A stretch of DNA of 64,000 nt. Origin: Ensifer sp. USDA 6670 (GTDB taxonomy: Bacteria > Pseudomonadota > Alphaproteobacteria > Rhizobiales > Rhizobiaceae). Both the position numbers and the translations under genes were made by a program. How positions within the stretch are numbered: position 1 is the stretch's first letter; every line of letters starts with the position of its first letter. Shown one piece after another: positions 55,966 through 63,715 of this stretch. Under the pieces are notes generated by a model. The model had not been told where the DNA came from and made no database searches. It saw only the letters and a program-made list of their open reading frames with translations. The stretch covers positions 1 through 64,000 of the forward strand of contig ATWE01000010.1 of assembly GCA_000421085.1 (NCBI GenBank), given 5' to 3'.

Positions 55966-56044
55966 CTGATGCTGCGGCGCGAAGCGCAATTCCGCACCGC
56001 ACAATTTCCTTGCCGCCCTGGGGCAATTCGCCTAACGTCCATTC

Positions 56045-56305
56045 ATGACGATCGCGGACCCATTCGATGCAATTGCGGATCCGAACCGGCGCCATCTGCT
56101 GGAGGAGCTCAGGCGCGCGCCAAGGACCGTCAACGAGCTCGCCGAAGGTCTGCCGATCAGCCGGCCCGCCGTCTCTCAGCATCTCAAAGCCCTGCTCGAC
56201 TGCAACCTGGTATCGGTATCGACCAGCGGAACACGGCGGATCTACGCGATCAACAAGCCGGGCTTCGACCGGCTCAACCTTTGGCTGGACCAATTCTGGT
56301 CCTGA
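56045..56305 (+). CDS. ArsR-type winged-helix regulator
   Basis: This 86-residue protein is little more than a winged helix: DPFDAIADPNRRHLLEEL, then RTVNELAEGLPISRPAVSQH and LKALLDCNLVSVSTSGTRRI. It belongs to the ArsR/SmtB family branch without metal-binding cysteines, often paired with SRPBCC genes; no such partner follows here. It could regulate itself or the neighbouring permease. It is slightly shorter than usual but looks intact. Confidence 0.82.
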   Translation: MTIADPFDAIADPNRRHLLEELRRAPRTVNELAEGLPISRPAVSQHLKALLDCNLVSVSTSGTRRIYAINKPGFDRLNLWLDQFWS

Positions 56306-56400
56306 CATTCCGCTCGGCCGCGCAAAGCCGACCGGACCTTGGCCCGGTCAAGCAATGCAATCTGTCTTTTCGGGATTGTTTTGACCCTATCGTCGCATCG

Positions 56401-56483
56401 CCGCTACAGCGCAAAGGTCGCAGTAGCACTTTGATCTGCTTCATGTTTTATCCTTGAACGGCTACGATCAAGGATAGGTGCAG
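56401..56483. repeat. Intergenic repeat with hairpin
   Basis: This contains CGCAAAGGTCGCAGTAGCACTTTGA-like sequence and the hairpin ATCCTTGA (56450-56457) / TCAAGGAT (56468-56475), enclosed by CTGC/GCAG. A related unit, CGCAAAGGCCGTAGCACTT, occurs at 59015-59042. Both look like copies of a common rhizobial intergenic repeat. Confidence 0.55.
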
Positions 56484-56529
56484 TACGAGTGGCGATGCGC
56501 CCCGATGCAATCGGGAATACCGTTCACGC

Positions 56530-56703
56530 TCAGTGCGTCGAGGAACGGAGTCTTTCGATTTCGTCCTTGATGCGCAGCTTCCGTCGCTTGAGTTCGCTGA
56601 TCAGTTCGTCCTCGCAGGACGGAGAGTTCAGAGCCTCGTGTAGCTCCTCTTCGAGGACGCCATGTTTTTTCTCAAGCGTTGCAAGATGAGCCTCAATGGT
56701 CAT
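56530..56703 (-). CDS. DUF465 (YdcH-like) small protein, copy 1
   Basis: This 57-residue protein reads MTIEAHLATLEKKHGVLEEE then LHEALNSPSCEDELISELKR, RKLRIKDEIERL, ending SSTH. The DUF465 signature (LEKKH-x-LE-x-EL, LKRRKLR-x-KDEI) is clear. These small helical hairpin proteins have no known function. AAGGAAGGG lies 7 bases before the ATG. It is divergent from a second DUF465 gene 210 bases away. Confidence 0.88.
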   Translation of the reverse strand: MTIEAHLATLEKKHGVLEEELHEALNSPSCEDELISELKRRKLRIKDEIERLRSSTH

Positions 56704-56913
56704 TGGCAGTCCCTTCCTTTAGCTTGCATCCGGCACGCAAATGCCGGATGTTCCATGGTTGAAACCTTTTTACTGTGCCATGCCATTTTTCATTTGTCGA
56801 AGGCGAAATGATGACGCCGGGTAACTTCCCGTCGCTAACCAAGATGTGGTAGAGCGACGCAGGAATTTCCGGATCGCGGATCGGCGAAGCCGGGCTTATG
56901 GGGATCGCTTTGC

Positions 56914-57117
56914 ATGCCGGACCAGGACCAGGCCGAACTCAGACTGACTATCGCGCGCCTGAGGCAGGAACACGAAGACTACGACGCGGCAATCAACGCG
57001 ATGATCCAGACGGGCTGCGACGCCTTGCGCGTCCAGCGCATGAAAAAGAAGAAACTGGCCATCAAGGACAAGATCACCAAGATCGAAGACCAGATCATTC
57101 CCGACATCATCGCCTGA
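56914..57117 (+). CDS. DUF465 (YdcH-like) small protein, copy 2
   Basis: This 67-residue helical protein starts [20 protein letters not shown] and ends with the DUF465 motif [20 protein letters not shown]. Its stop is one base before the purE start, so it leads a DUF465-purE-purK operon. The function is unknown; the conserved coupling to purine genes is of note. Confidence 0.85.
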   Translation: MPDQDQAELRLTIARLRQEHEDYDAAINAMIQTGCDALRVQRMKKKKLAIKDKITKIEDQIIPDIIA

Positions 57118-57118
57118 A

Positions 57119-57631
57119 ATGGACCGAGACGTGACCGATACTACGCCCCCGCCCGTCGCCATCATCATGGGAAGCCAGTCGGACTGGGAGACGATGAAGA
57201 ACGCGGCCGACACGCTCGAGGCGCTCGACATCGCCTATGAAGCCCGGATCGTTTCCGCCCATCGCACGCCCGACCGGCTGGTCCGCTTCGCCAAGGGCGC
57301 GCGCGACGAGGGGTTCCAGGTGATCATCGCCGGCGCCGGCGGTGCAGCTCATCTTCCCGGCATGTGCGCGGCCATGACGCCGCTTCCGGTCTTCGGCGTT
57401 CCGGTCCAGTCGAAAGCGCTTTCCGGCCAGGACAGCCTGCTGTCGATCGTGCAGATGCCGGCCGGCATTCCGGTCGGCACGCTTGCGATCGGCAAGGCGG
57501 GGGCCATCAATGCGGCACTTCTGGCCGCCGCCGTGCTGGCGCTCGGGGACGAAGACCTCGCCGACCGTCTCGACGACTGGCGCGAACAGCAGACCGTATC
57601 GGTCGCGGAATATCCGGTAGACGAGGCATGA
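57119..57631 (+). CDS. purE: N5-carboxyaminoimidazole ribonucleotide mutase
   Basis: PurE (class I) rearranges N5-CAIR to CAIR in purine synthesis. The 170-residue protein has the substrate-binding [12 protein letters not shown], the [10 protein letters not shown] loop with the catalytic His, [12 protein letters not shown] and [14 protein letters not shown]. It overlaps purK by ATGA. The start at 57119 directly follows the DUF465 stop; residues 1-10 before the fold are extra. Confidence 0.96.
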   Translation: MDRDVTDTTPPPVAIIMGSQSDWETMKNAADTLEALDIAYEARIVSAHRTPDRLVRFAKGARDEGFQVIIAGAGGAAHLPGMCAAMTPLPVFGVPVQSKALSGQDSLLSIVQMPAGIPVGTLAIGKAGAINAALLAAAVLALGDEDLADRLDDWREQQTVSVAEYPVDEA

Positions 57632-58677
57632 AGACCATCGGCATCATCGGTGGCGGCCAGCTCGGCCGCATGCTGGCCATGGCCGCTGCCCGCCTGAACT
57701 TCCGCACCGTGGTGCTCGAGCCGCAGCCGGACTGTCCGGCGGCGCAGGTGGCGAACGACCAGATCGTTGCCGCCTACGACGATCCGCGCGGGTTGGACGA
57801 GCTTGCGCGCTTGGCGGATCTCATCACGTACGAATTCGAGAACGTCCCGGTCTCGGCCGCCGAGCAACTCGCCCGTTCGCGGCCGGTCTTTCCGCCGCCG
57901 AAAGCGCTGGAAGTGGCGCAGGACCGTCTCGTCGAGAAGCGCTTCATCAACGGCTGCGGCATCGCCACCGCCGGATTCCATCCCGTCGACAGTCAGGCCG
58001 ACCTGGAGGCCGCCCTTGCGGAATTCGGCGGGGCCGGCGTGCTCAAGACCCGCCGGCTCGGCTACGATGGCAAGGGCCAGCGCGTCTTCCGTTCCGCTGC
58101 CGACGATCCGGCCGGCGCCTATGTCGCGCTCGGACAGGTCCCGCTGATCCTCGAAAGCTTCGTTCCGTTCGACCGGGAGATCTCGGTCATCGCCGCGCGC
58201 GCGCCCGATGGCACCACCGCCTGTTTCGACCCTGCCGAAAATGTGCATCGCAACGGCATTCTCCACACGTCGACCGTGCCCCCGTCCGTCGGCGGCTCGA
58301 CCACGGAGGCCGCCCGCAAGGCGGCAACCACCATCCTCGATGCGCTCGGCTATGTCGGCGTCATCGGTGTCGAGTTCTTCGTTCTGGCCGACGGAGGCGT
58401 CGTCGCAAACGAGATCGCGCCGCGCGTACACAATTCCGGCCACTGGACGGAGGCCGCTTGCGTCGTTTCGCAGTTCGAGCAGCATATCCGCGCGATTGCG
58501 GGCCTGCCGCTCGGCGACCCGTCGCGCCATTCGGATTGCGTGATGCAGAACCTGGTCGGCGACGACATCGCCCGCGTTCCGGACTTGCTTGCCGAACGTA
58601 ATGTGCTCCTTCATCTCTACGGCAAGGCCGAGGCGCGGTCCGGCCGTAAAATGGGGCATTTCACCCGTCTGCTCTGA
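57628..58677 (+). CDS. purK: N5-carboxyaminoimidazole ribonucleotide synthase
   Basis: PurK carboxylates AIR with ATP and bicarbonate, feeding PurE. The 349-residue ATP-grasp protein begins [20 protein letters not shown] and shows [36 protein letters not shown], and the metal-site region [20 protein letters not shown] then VHNSGHWT. Its start overlaps the purE stop. A 7-bp hairpin without T-run (58696-58719) lies 19 bases after its stop. Confidence 0.96.
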   Translation: MKTIGIIGGGQLGRMLAMAAARLNFRTVVLEPQPDCPAAQVANDQIVAAYDDPRGLDELARLADLITYEFENVPVSAAEQLARSRPVFPPPKALEVAQDRLVEKRFINGCGIATAGFHPVDSQADLEAALAEFGGAGVLKTRRLGYDGKGQRVFRSAADDPAGAYVALGQVPLILESFVPFDREISVIAARAPDGTTACFDPAENVHRNGILHTSTVPPSVGGSTTEAARKAATTILDALGYVGVIGVEFFVLADGGVVANEIAPRVHNSGHWTEAACVVSQFEQHIRAIAGLPLGDPSRHSDCVMQNLVGDDIARVPDLLAERNVLLHLYGKAEARSGRKMGHFTRLL

Positions 58678-58727
58678 CCGGGACGTCATGGAAGGCGGGG
58701 ATAGGCGGCAAAATCCCCGTCACGCGG

Positions 58728-58756
58728 TTGACACGATTGGGGCGACACGGTATGTG
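58728..58756 (+). promoter_or_regulatory. Probable rpmJ promoter
   Basis: TTGACA (58728-58733) is followed after exactly 17 bases by TATGTG (58751-58756). A start near 58763 would give a leader of about 90 bases before rpmJ. Confidence 0.6.
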
Positions 58757-58771
58757 CCTGCCTACTTGAAC

Positions 58772-58794
58772 AGCGCGCTGAACGGCGCGCTTTT
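58772..58794 (+). terminator. Attenuator-like hairpin in the rpmJ leader
   Basis: AGCGCGC (58772-58778) and GCGCGCT (58785-58791) form a 7-bp GC stem followed by TTTT then GATTGTT. It lies between the promoter and the rpmJ start, so it could attenuate rpmJ transcription. The T-run is short. Confidence 0.45.
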
Positions 58795-58851
58795 GATTGT
58801 TGGAATTACCGGGCGAATTTTCGTTCCCCGAAACCCTGCGGATCAGGAAAA

Positions 58852-58977
58852 ATGAAGATCAAGAATTCGCTCAAGTCCCTGAAGACCCGTCACCGCGAAA
58901 ACCGTCTGGTTCGTCGCAAGGGCCGCGTCTACATCATCAACAAGCTGAACCCGCGCTTCAAGGCACGCCAGGGCTGA
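58852..58977 (+). CDS. rpmJ: 50S ribosomal protein L36
   Basis: This 41-residue basic protein reads [20 protein letters not shown] then [20 protein letters not shown] and a final G. It is the zinc-free, slightly long form of L36 (no Cys/His ligand set), as in many alphaproteobacteria. AGGA lies 5 bases before the ATG. A 9-bp hairpin (GCTGCAGGC-TTT-GCCTGCAGC, 58983-59003) follows 5 bases after the stop. Confidence 0.95.
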   Translation: MKIKNSLKSLKTRHRENRLVRRKGRVYIINKLNPRFKARQG

Positions 58978-59002
58978 TGCTTGCTGCAGGCTTTGCCTGC
59001 AG

Positions 59003-59045
59003 CGCCGCGCGTCTTGGCGGATGCGCAAAGGCCGTAGCACTTGGG
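59003..59045. repeat. Fragment of the intergenic repeat seen at 56401
   Basis: CGCCGCGCGTC, GGATGCGCAAAGGCCGTAGC and ACTT follow the order seen in the repeat at 56401-56483 (CAGCGCAAAGGTCGCAGTAG then CACTTTG). It is degenerate and lacks the second hairpin. Confidence 0.45.
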
Positions 59046-59151
59046 TTACCGCATTTTCCGAATGGACGGCGATCCGAGGCAAATCCGGAACACGGCGGCT
59101 TGCTCGCCGATTTCCCAGAATTGATTTGATCTTGTTTCATGGCGGGCTACG

Positions 59152-59766
59152 ATGTCCGCCATGCGTATTTTTGTGAACTTGATTCTGGCATCCCTTGCCA
59201 TGACCGCCGCCGCGATTGTGGCCGCCGCGCCGCTCGGCGCGGCAGAGCCCTCGCCTCAGGCCGAGGTCGCTGCGCTTACCACTCCTAAAGAGCGTGTCGA
59301 CGCCCTCTTCGCCGATCTCAAGAAGGAAGGCGATGAGGACAAGGCCAGGCAGGTGGCCGATCGCATCCGTCTCGAGTGGCAGGATTCCGGCAGCGCGACC
59401 GTGAATCTCCTGATGCAATGGGCCAACAAGGCGATTGCCGATGAAAAGCAGACGGCAGCGCTCGACCTTCTCGACCAGGCGATCGCGCTTGCCCCCGACT
59501 ATGTCGAAGGCTGGAACCGCCGCGCCACGCTGCACTACCAGATGGGCAACTTCCGCAAGTCGATGTCCGACATAAATCATGTCCTTGCCCTGGAGCCTCG
59601 CCATTTCGGTGCGCTCGCCGGCATGGCCACTATGCTCGAGGCCGCCGGGAAGGATGAACTTGCCATGCGCGCATGGCAGCAATTCCTCGACATCTACCCC
59701 TCCGACCGGAAGGCGCAGGAGCAACTCGGCGAACTCGCGGAAAAGCTTGCCGGCAGCCGAACGTGA
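59152..59766 (+). CDS. Exported TPR-repeat protein
   Basis: This 204-residue protein has a signal peptide (start MSAMRIFVNLILASLAMTAA, cleavage near AAA or GAAE) and three TPR units: ATVNLLMQWANKAIADEKQT, DYVEGWNRRATLHYQMGNFR and RHFGALAGMATMLEAAGKDE. It should be a periplasmic protein-interaction module of unknown partner. The ATG at 59161 is an equally plausible start. It stands alone; a RIME-like element follows 24 bases downstream. Confidence 0.83.
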   Translation: MSAMRIFVNLILASLAMTAAAIVAAAPLGAAEPSPQAEVAALTTPKERVDALFADLKKEGDEDKARQVADRIRLEWQDSGSATVNLLMQWANKAIADEKQTAALDLLDQAIALAPDYVEGWNRRATLHYQMGNFRKSMSDINHVLALEPRHFGALAGMATMLEAAGKDELAMRAWQQFLDIYPSDRKAQEQLGELAEKLAGSRT

Positions 59767-59790
59767 CCGGTACCTGAGGACGCGATCAAT

Positions 59791-60009
59791 GCCCCTCATC
59801 CGGCCTGCCGGCGACCTTCTCCCCGCGGGCGGGTGCGAAGGGGACGAACGGCAGACTCCCACCGCTCCGCGGCGGCTGGCAACAGGCGTCGCCAGCCGTC
59901 CGTTCTCCCGATCAAGATGCATTTTGAACGTGGAGAGGGGACGAAGCCGGCCCTTCGAGTCCCTTCGCCCCGCTTGCGGGGAGAAGGTGCGGGCAGGCGG
60001 ATGAGGGGC
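59791..60009. repeat. Full RIME-like element between the TPR gene and pykA
   Basis: The left arm from 59791 (GCCCCTCATCCGGCCTGCCG, then CCTTCTCCCCGC) and the right arm ending 60009 are long imperfect inverted repeats of about 35 bases. A spacer of about 145 bases contains a third palindrome, GGCTGGC...GCCAGCC. It sits at the 3' ends of two convergent genes, where it may act as a bidirectional terminator. Confidence 0.8.
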
Positions 60010-60043
60010 TGTTTCGAAATGCGCTCGATCGAACCGCGGCAGC

Positions 60044-61483
60044 TCAAATGCCCGATTGGCCGTCCGAGCCGATATAGGCGATGCGCAACATGTTGGTGGC
60101 GCCGGGGGTCCCGAGCGGCACGCCGGCGGTAACGATGATGCGGTCTCCCGGCTTGCCGAAACCTTCCGTCGAGACGATCCGACAGGCGCGGTTGACCATA
60201 TCATCGAGATCGGTCGCGTCCTCTGTGACGACGCAGTGCAACCCCCACACCACGGAAAGGCGGCGGGCCGTCTGGACGATCGGCGAAAGCGCGATGACAG
60301 GCACCTGGGGGCGCTCGCGCGCAGCGCGCAGGCCGGTGGTGCCAGAGGAGGTGTAGGTCACGATTGCGGCAAGCTTGAGCGTCTCGGCGATCTGGTGAGC
60401 GGCAAGCGAGATGGCGTCCGCGCCCGTTGCTTCCGGCGGCGTGCGCTGAGCGTAGATGATCCCCGGATAATGCGGATCGCGCTCGACGTTGCTGGCGATC
60501 GACGCCATCGTCGAAACCGCCTCGACGGGGTACTCGCCGGAGGCGGATTCGGCCGAAAGCATCACCGCATCGGCACCCTCGAACACGGCGGTCGCCACGT
60601 CCGACACTTCTGCGCGCGTCGGCACGGGCGAGGAGATCATCGACTCGAGCATCTGCGTGGCGACGACGACCGGCTTGCCCGCTCGCCGGCAGGCACGCGT
60701 CAGTTGCTTCTGAAGCCCGGGCACGGATTCGAGCGGCATTTCGACGCCGAGATCGCCGCGTGCCACCATCAGCGCATCCGAAAGTTCGATGATCTCGTCG
60801 ATCCGCTCGATCGCTTGCGGCTTCTCGATCTTCGACATCAGTCCAACGCGGCCGCGGGCGATCTTGCGGACCTCGGCAAGGTCCTCAGGGCGCTGGATGA
60901 AGGAAAGCGCCACCCAGTCGACCTCCCCTGTCGCCAGAACGGCGTCGAGGTCGACGCGGTCCTTATCCGTCAGCGCGCCGACGCCAAGCAGCGTATCGGG
61001 CAGGCTCACGCCCTTGCGATCCGAAATTCGCGTGCCGGATACGACCGTGGTGACGATGCTCTTGCCATCGGTCTTTTCGGCGCGCAGATGCAGCTTGCCA
61101 TCGTCGATGAGCAAGCGATGGCCGGGTTTCACCGCTTCGAGGATCTCCGGATGCGGAAGATAGACGCGGTGGCTGTCGCCGGGCACATCGCGGTTGTCGA
61201 GCGTGAAGGTCTGGCCGATCTTGAGTTCGACCTTGCCTTCGGCGAACTTTCCGACACGCAGCTTCGGCCCCTGCAGATCGGCGAGGATGCCGATCGGACG
61301 GCCGCAGCGCGCCTCGACCACACGGATCCGCTCGATCAGCGTGCGCATGACCTCATGGCTTGCATGGCTCATGTTGATACGGAACAGATCGGCCCCCGCC
61401 TCGTGCAGCTTCTGAATCATCTGCTCGTCGGCCGATGCCGGTCCGAGTGTTGCGAGGATTTTGACTTTCCTGTTCCGTCTCAT
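60044..61483 (-). CDS. pyk: Pyruvate kinase
   Basis: Pyruvate kinase makes pyruvate and ATP from phosphoenolpyruvate. The 479-residue protein starts MRRNRKVKILATLGPASADE and has the active-site loops LFRINMSHASHEV, GILADLQGPKLRVG, SKIEKPQAIERIDEII (catalytic Lys), MVARGDLGVEMPLE and ATQMLESM, plus the C-terminal regulatory domain. The start overlaps the upstream DUF1036 stop (TGATG), so the two genes are coupled. The frame is open 92 codons further up, but that part is antisense-like overlap with DUF1036. Confidence 0.97.
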   Translation of the reverse strand: MRRNRKVKILATLGPASADEQMIQKLHEAGADLFRINMSHASHEVMRTLIERIRVVEARCGRPIGILADLQGPKLRVGKFAEGKVELKIGQTFTLDNRDVPGDSHRVYLPHPEILEAVKPGHRLLIDDGKLHLRAEKTDGKSIVTTVVSGTRISDRKGVSLPDTLLGVGALTDKDRVDLDAVLATGEVDWVALSFIQRPEDLAEVRKIARGRVGLMSKIEKPQAIERIDEIIELSDALMVARGDLGVEMPLESVPGLQKQLTRACRRAGKPVVVATQMLESMISSPVPTRAEVSDVATAVFEGADAVMLSAESASGEYPVEAVSTMASIASNVERDPHYPGIIYAQRTPPEATGADAISLAAHQIAETLKLAAIVTYTSSGTTGLRAARERPQVPVIALSPIVQTARRLSVVWGLHCVVTEDATDLDDMVNRACRIVSTEGFGKPGDRIIVTAGVPLGTPGATNMLRIAYIGSDGQSGI

Positions 61484-61920
61484 CAATTCTGGCTTTCCTG
61501 CGTGCCGGGCGTGTCGGAAAGCTGAACCATCCAGCTTCCCTGCCGCCCCGTGTCGTATTCCTTGAATCCCATGCGCTGAAAGCCGCGGGCGAAGCAGTCC
61601 TGCACACCGACGATCTTGAACTCGTTCTCGGCCACGCACATGTTGACGTCGCCTGTCCAACGGCCGCCCTTGGCCGCATCTTCCGCATAGAGATAATAAT
61701 ATCGGGACTGAAGTTCGCCCTCGATCAGCGTGGCGCAGGTCGTCGCCGGAACCTGCCACCAGCCTTCCGTCACCCAGCCTTCCTTGGCCCGATAACCGAT
61801 CGCCACGCCGACCAGAGTCTGCGTCCCGTTGCAGACTCGAAAATCGGCGCGGGCATCGCCGGCAGAGAGAAATGAAGCGGAAATTGCCAAGGAAAACAGG
61901 AGGATGGATCCAAACGTCAT
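61483..61920 (-). CDS. DUF1036 exported protein
   Basis: This 145-residue protein has a signal peptide (MTFGSILLFSLAISASFLSA, cleavage near ARA) followed by the DUF1036 core: FRVCNGTQTLVGVAIGYRAK, then EGWVTEGWWQVPATTCATLI, YYYLYAED and NEFKIVGVQDCFARGFQRMG. It has four cysteines, possibly two disulfides. The family is small, alphaproteobacterial and uncharacterised. The ATG at 61920 has GGGG upstream and gives a clean signal peptide; a GTG at 61959 is an alternative. It is coupled to pyk. Confidence 0.88.
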   Translation of the reverse strand: MTFGSILLFSLAISASFLSAGDARADFRVCNGTQTLVGVAIGYRAKEGWVTEGWWQVPATTCATLIEGELQSRYYYLYAEDAAKGGRWTGDVNMCVAENEFKIVGVQDCFARGFQRMGFKEYDTGRQGSWMVQLSDTPGTQESQN

Positions 61921-62149
61921 CGACCCCGGCTTCACTCTGGAAAAAGGATATCTAGACACGGCTTCCTACGGAACTCCGTTTTGATTTGCGTGGCACTTTC
62001 TTGCGACGCCCAGCCCCGAAAGTCAACGCAACTCTAATCGATTATAATCGTCATTCCTGTAACAGAACGGCATAAGAGCTTCGCGTTTTTCTTGCGAATG
62101 GCGGCTTTGCGTGCAATCAGGTGGGTACCTTTAGCCTGGCGGGAGCGGA

Positions 62150-62944
62150 ATGCAGCACTACTCTCCTTACGAGATCACCGGGGGCGATCCGGCAAAGGGT
62201 CTCGTGATGGTTGCGGACCATGCGATGAACCGGCTGCCGCCGGAATATGGCCGGCTTGGTCTGCCCGAAAGCGCCTTCGCGCGTCACATCGCCTACGATA
62301 TCGGCATCGAACCGCTGACGCGGCAATTGTCGGCCGCACTTGACGCGCCGGCCGTGCTGGGCTGTTTCTCGCGCCTTCTGATCGATCCGAATCGCGGCGA
62401 AGACGACCCCACCCTGATCATGAAGATTTCCGATGGCGCGATCGTTCCGGGCAACCACCCGATCTCGGACGAGGAATGGCAGAACCGCATAAGGCGCTTT
62501 CACCGCCCCTATCACGAGGCCGTATCCGAGACCATCGCCCGGTCCGCCGCCGCCGGCGGAAGAGCACCTCTCGTCATTTCCCTGCATTCCTTCACGCCCC
62601 TCTGGAAGGGCGTGGCACGCCCCTGGCATGCCTCGGTTCTCTGGGACAATGACCCGCGCGCCGTCTTTCCGCTGATCGAACGGCTGGAGGCGGCCGGCGA
62701 CATCGTCGTCGGCAACAACGAGCCCTATGACGGCGCGCTGCGTGGCGATACTATGTACCGGCACTGCATGGCTCCCGGGATTGCGCATGCGCTGATAGAG
62801 GTCCGCCAGGACCTGATCGCCGATGCCGCGGGCGTCGCCGCCTGGACGGAACGTCTGGCGCCCATCCTTGCGGCGCTCAACGACCTGCCGGAGCTTCATG
62901 CCTACCAGCGCCACCCGTCCCGGACGGGTGCTTACAGCGACTGA
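62150..62944 (+). CDS. N-formylglutamate amidohydrolase family protein
   Basis: This 264-residue protein matches the HutG/FGase family. It has VMVADHAMNRLPPEYGRLGL (usually CEHA), HIAYDIGIEPLTRQLS, GCFSRLLIDPNRGEDD, SLHSFTPLWKG and ALIEVRQDLI. The enzyme type removes formate from N-formylglutamate in histidine breakdown, but this branch lies outside hut clusters and its substrate is unproven. It is followed by DUF1244 and GapR genes on the same strand, a layout common in rhizobia. Confidence 0.87.
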   Translation: MQHYSPYEITGGDPAKGLVMVADHAMNRLPPEYGRLGLPESAFARHIAYDIGIEPLTRQLSAALDAPAVLGCFSRLLIDPNRGEDDPTLIMKISDGAIVPGNHPISDEEWQNRIRRFHRPYHEAVSETIARSAAAGGRAPLVISLHSFTPLWKGVARPWHASVLWDNDPRAVFPLIERLEAAGDIVVGNNEPYDGALRGDTMYRHCMAPGIAHALIEVRQDLIADAAGVAAWTERLAPILAALNDLPELHAYQRHPSRTGAYSD

Positions 62945-62963
62945 AGAAGAGGAGGCCACCCCG

Positions 62964-63269
62964 ATGAGCGAAATAGGCCCGGAACAGCGCACCGCTTTCG
63001 AGGCCGCGGCCTTCCGGCGGCTGCTCGAGCATCTGCGCGAACGCAGCGACGTCCAGAACATCGACCTGATGAATCTCGCCGGCTTCTGCCGCAATTGCCT
63101 GTCGAACTGGTATCGCGAGGCGGCGGAGGCTTCCGGCGTGACGTTGAGCAAGGAGGAATCCCGGGAGATCGTCTACGGCATGCCCTATGAGGAATGGCGG
63201 TCGCAGAACCAGGGTGAGGTCTCGCCCGAACAGAAAGCCGCGTTCGAGCGCAATCGCCCGAAGGAGTAG
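62964..63269 (+). CDS. DUF1244 family protein
   Basis: This 101-residue protein starts MSEIGPEQRTAFEAAAFRRL. It contains the diagnostic core HLRERSDVQNIDLMNLAGFC, then RNCLSNWYREAA and GMPYEEWRSQNQ. The C-x2-C pair (FCRNC) is conserved and may bind metal. The function is unknown. GGAGG lies 9 bases before the ATG and 19 bases after the previous stop, so it is in an operon with the amidohydrolase-like gene. Confidence 0.92.
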   Translation: MSEIGPEQRTAFEAAAFRRLLEHLRERSDVQNIDLMNLAGFCRNCLSNWYREAAEASGVTLSKEESREIVYGMPYEEWRSQNQGEVSPEQKAAFERNRPKE

Positions 63270-63376
63270 GACCTGCGCGGGAAATGCCTGTGTTGTTGCG
63301 CAATCGCCCTTGACCTCGGCGGCCGTTCACGGCAGTTCACAGCACCCGGAAAATTCATCCCCACAAGGAGACGACC

Positions 63377-63649
63377 ATGTCGGATGCTCACGGCATTGCC
63401 CGCGACCAGCTTCGCGCTTTCATCGAACGGATCGAACGGCTGGAAGAAGAGAAGAAGACCATCGCCGACGACATCAAGGATGTCTATGGCGAAGCAAAAT
63501 CGATGGGCTTCGATGCAAAGATCCTGCGCAAGGTGATATCGATCCGCAAGCAGGACGCCGACGAGCGCATGGAACAGGAAGCGATCCTCGACACCTACCT
63601 GCAGGCGCTGGGCATGATCCCTGCCGCCGAAGCCGAGGACGCGGCCTGA
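63377..63649 (+). CDS. gapR: Nucleoid-associated protein GapR (DUF2312)
   Basis: This 90-residue protein matches Caulobacter GapR, which binds overtwisted AT-rich DNA and supports replication and chromosome organisation. It reads [40 protein letters not shown], then [20 protein letters not shown] with the DNA-contacting Lys/Arg residues. AAGGAG lies 7 bases before the ATG. A strong terminator follows. It is downstream of DUF1244 by about 100 bases. Confidence 0.93.
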   Translation: MSDAHGIARDQLRAFIERIERLEEEKKTIADDIKDVYGEAKSMGFDAKILRKVISIRKQDADERMEQEAILDTYLQALGMIPAAEAEDAA

Positions 63650-63656
63650 TACGAGC

Positions 63657-63692
63657 AAAAAGCCCGCCGGCGGACTGACCTGGCGGGCTTTT
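63657..63692 (+). terminator. Terminator between gapR and the last gene
   Basis: AAAAGCCCGCC (63658-63668) and GGCGGGCTTTT (63682-63692) form an 11-bp stem with a 13-base loop. A residues on the left and T residues on the right make it bidirectional, serving gapR and the convergent gene at 63716. Confidence 0.9.
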
Positions 63693-63715
63693 AAATGTAA
63701 GCGGCAATCGAGGGC

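Noticed and set aside
62039-62050. Perfect 12-base palindrome CGATTATAATCG between DUF1036 and the amidohydrolase gene
   Set aside because: It may be an operator, but a single short palindrome in an AT-rich spacer is too little evidence.
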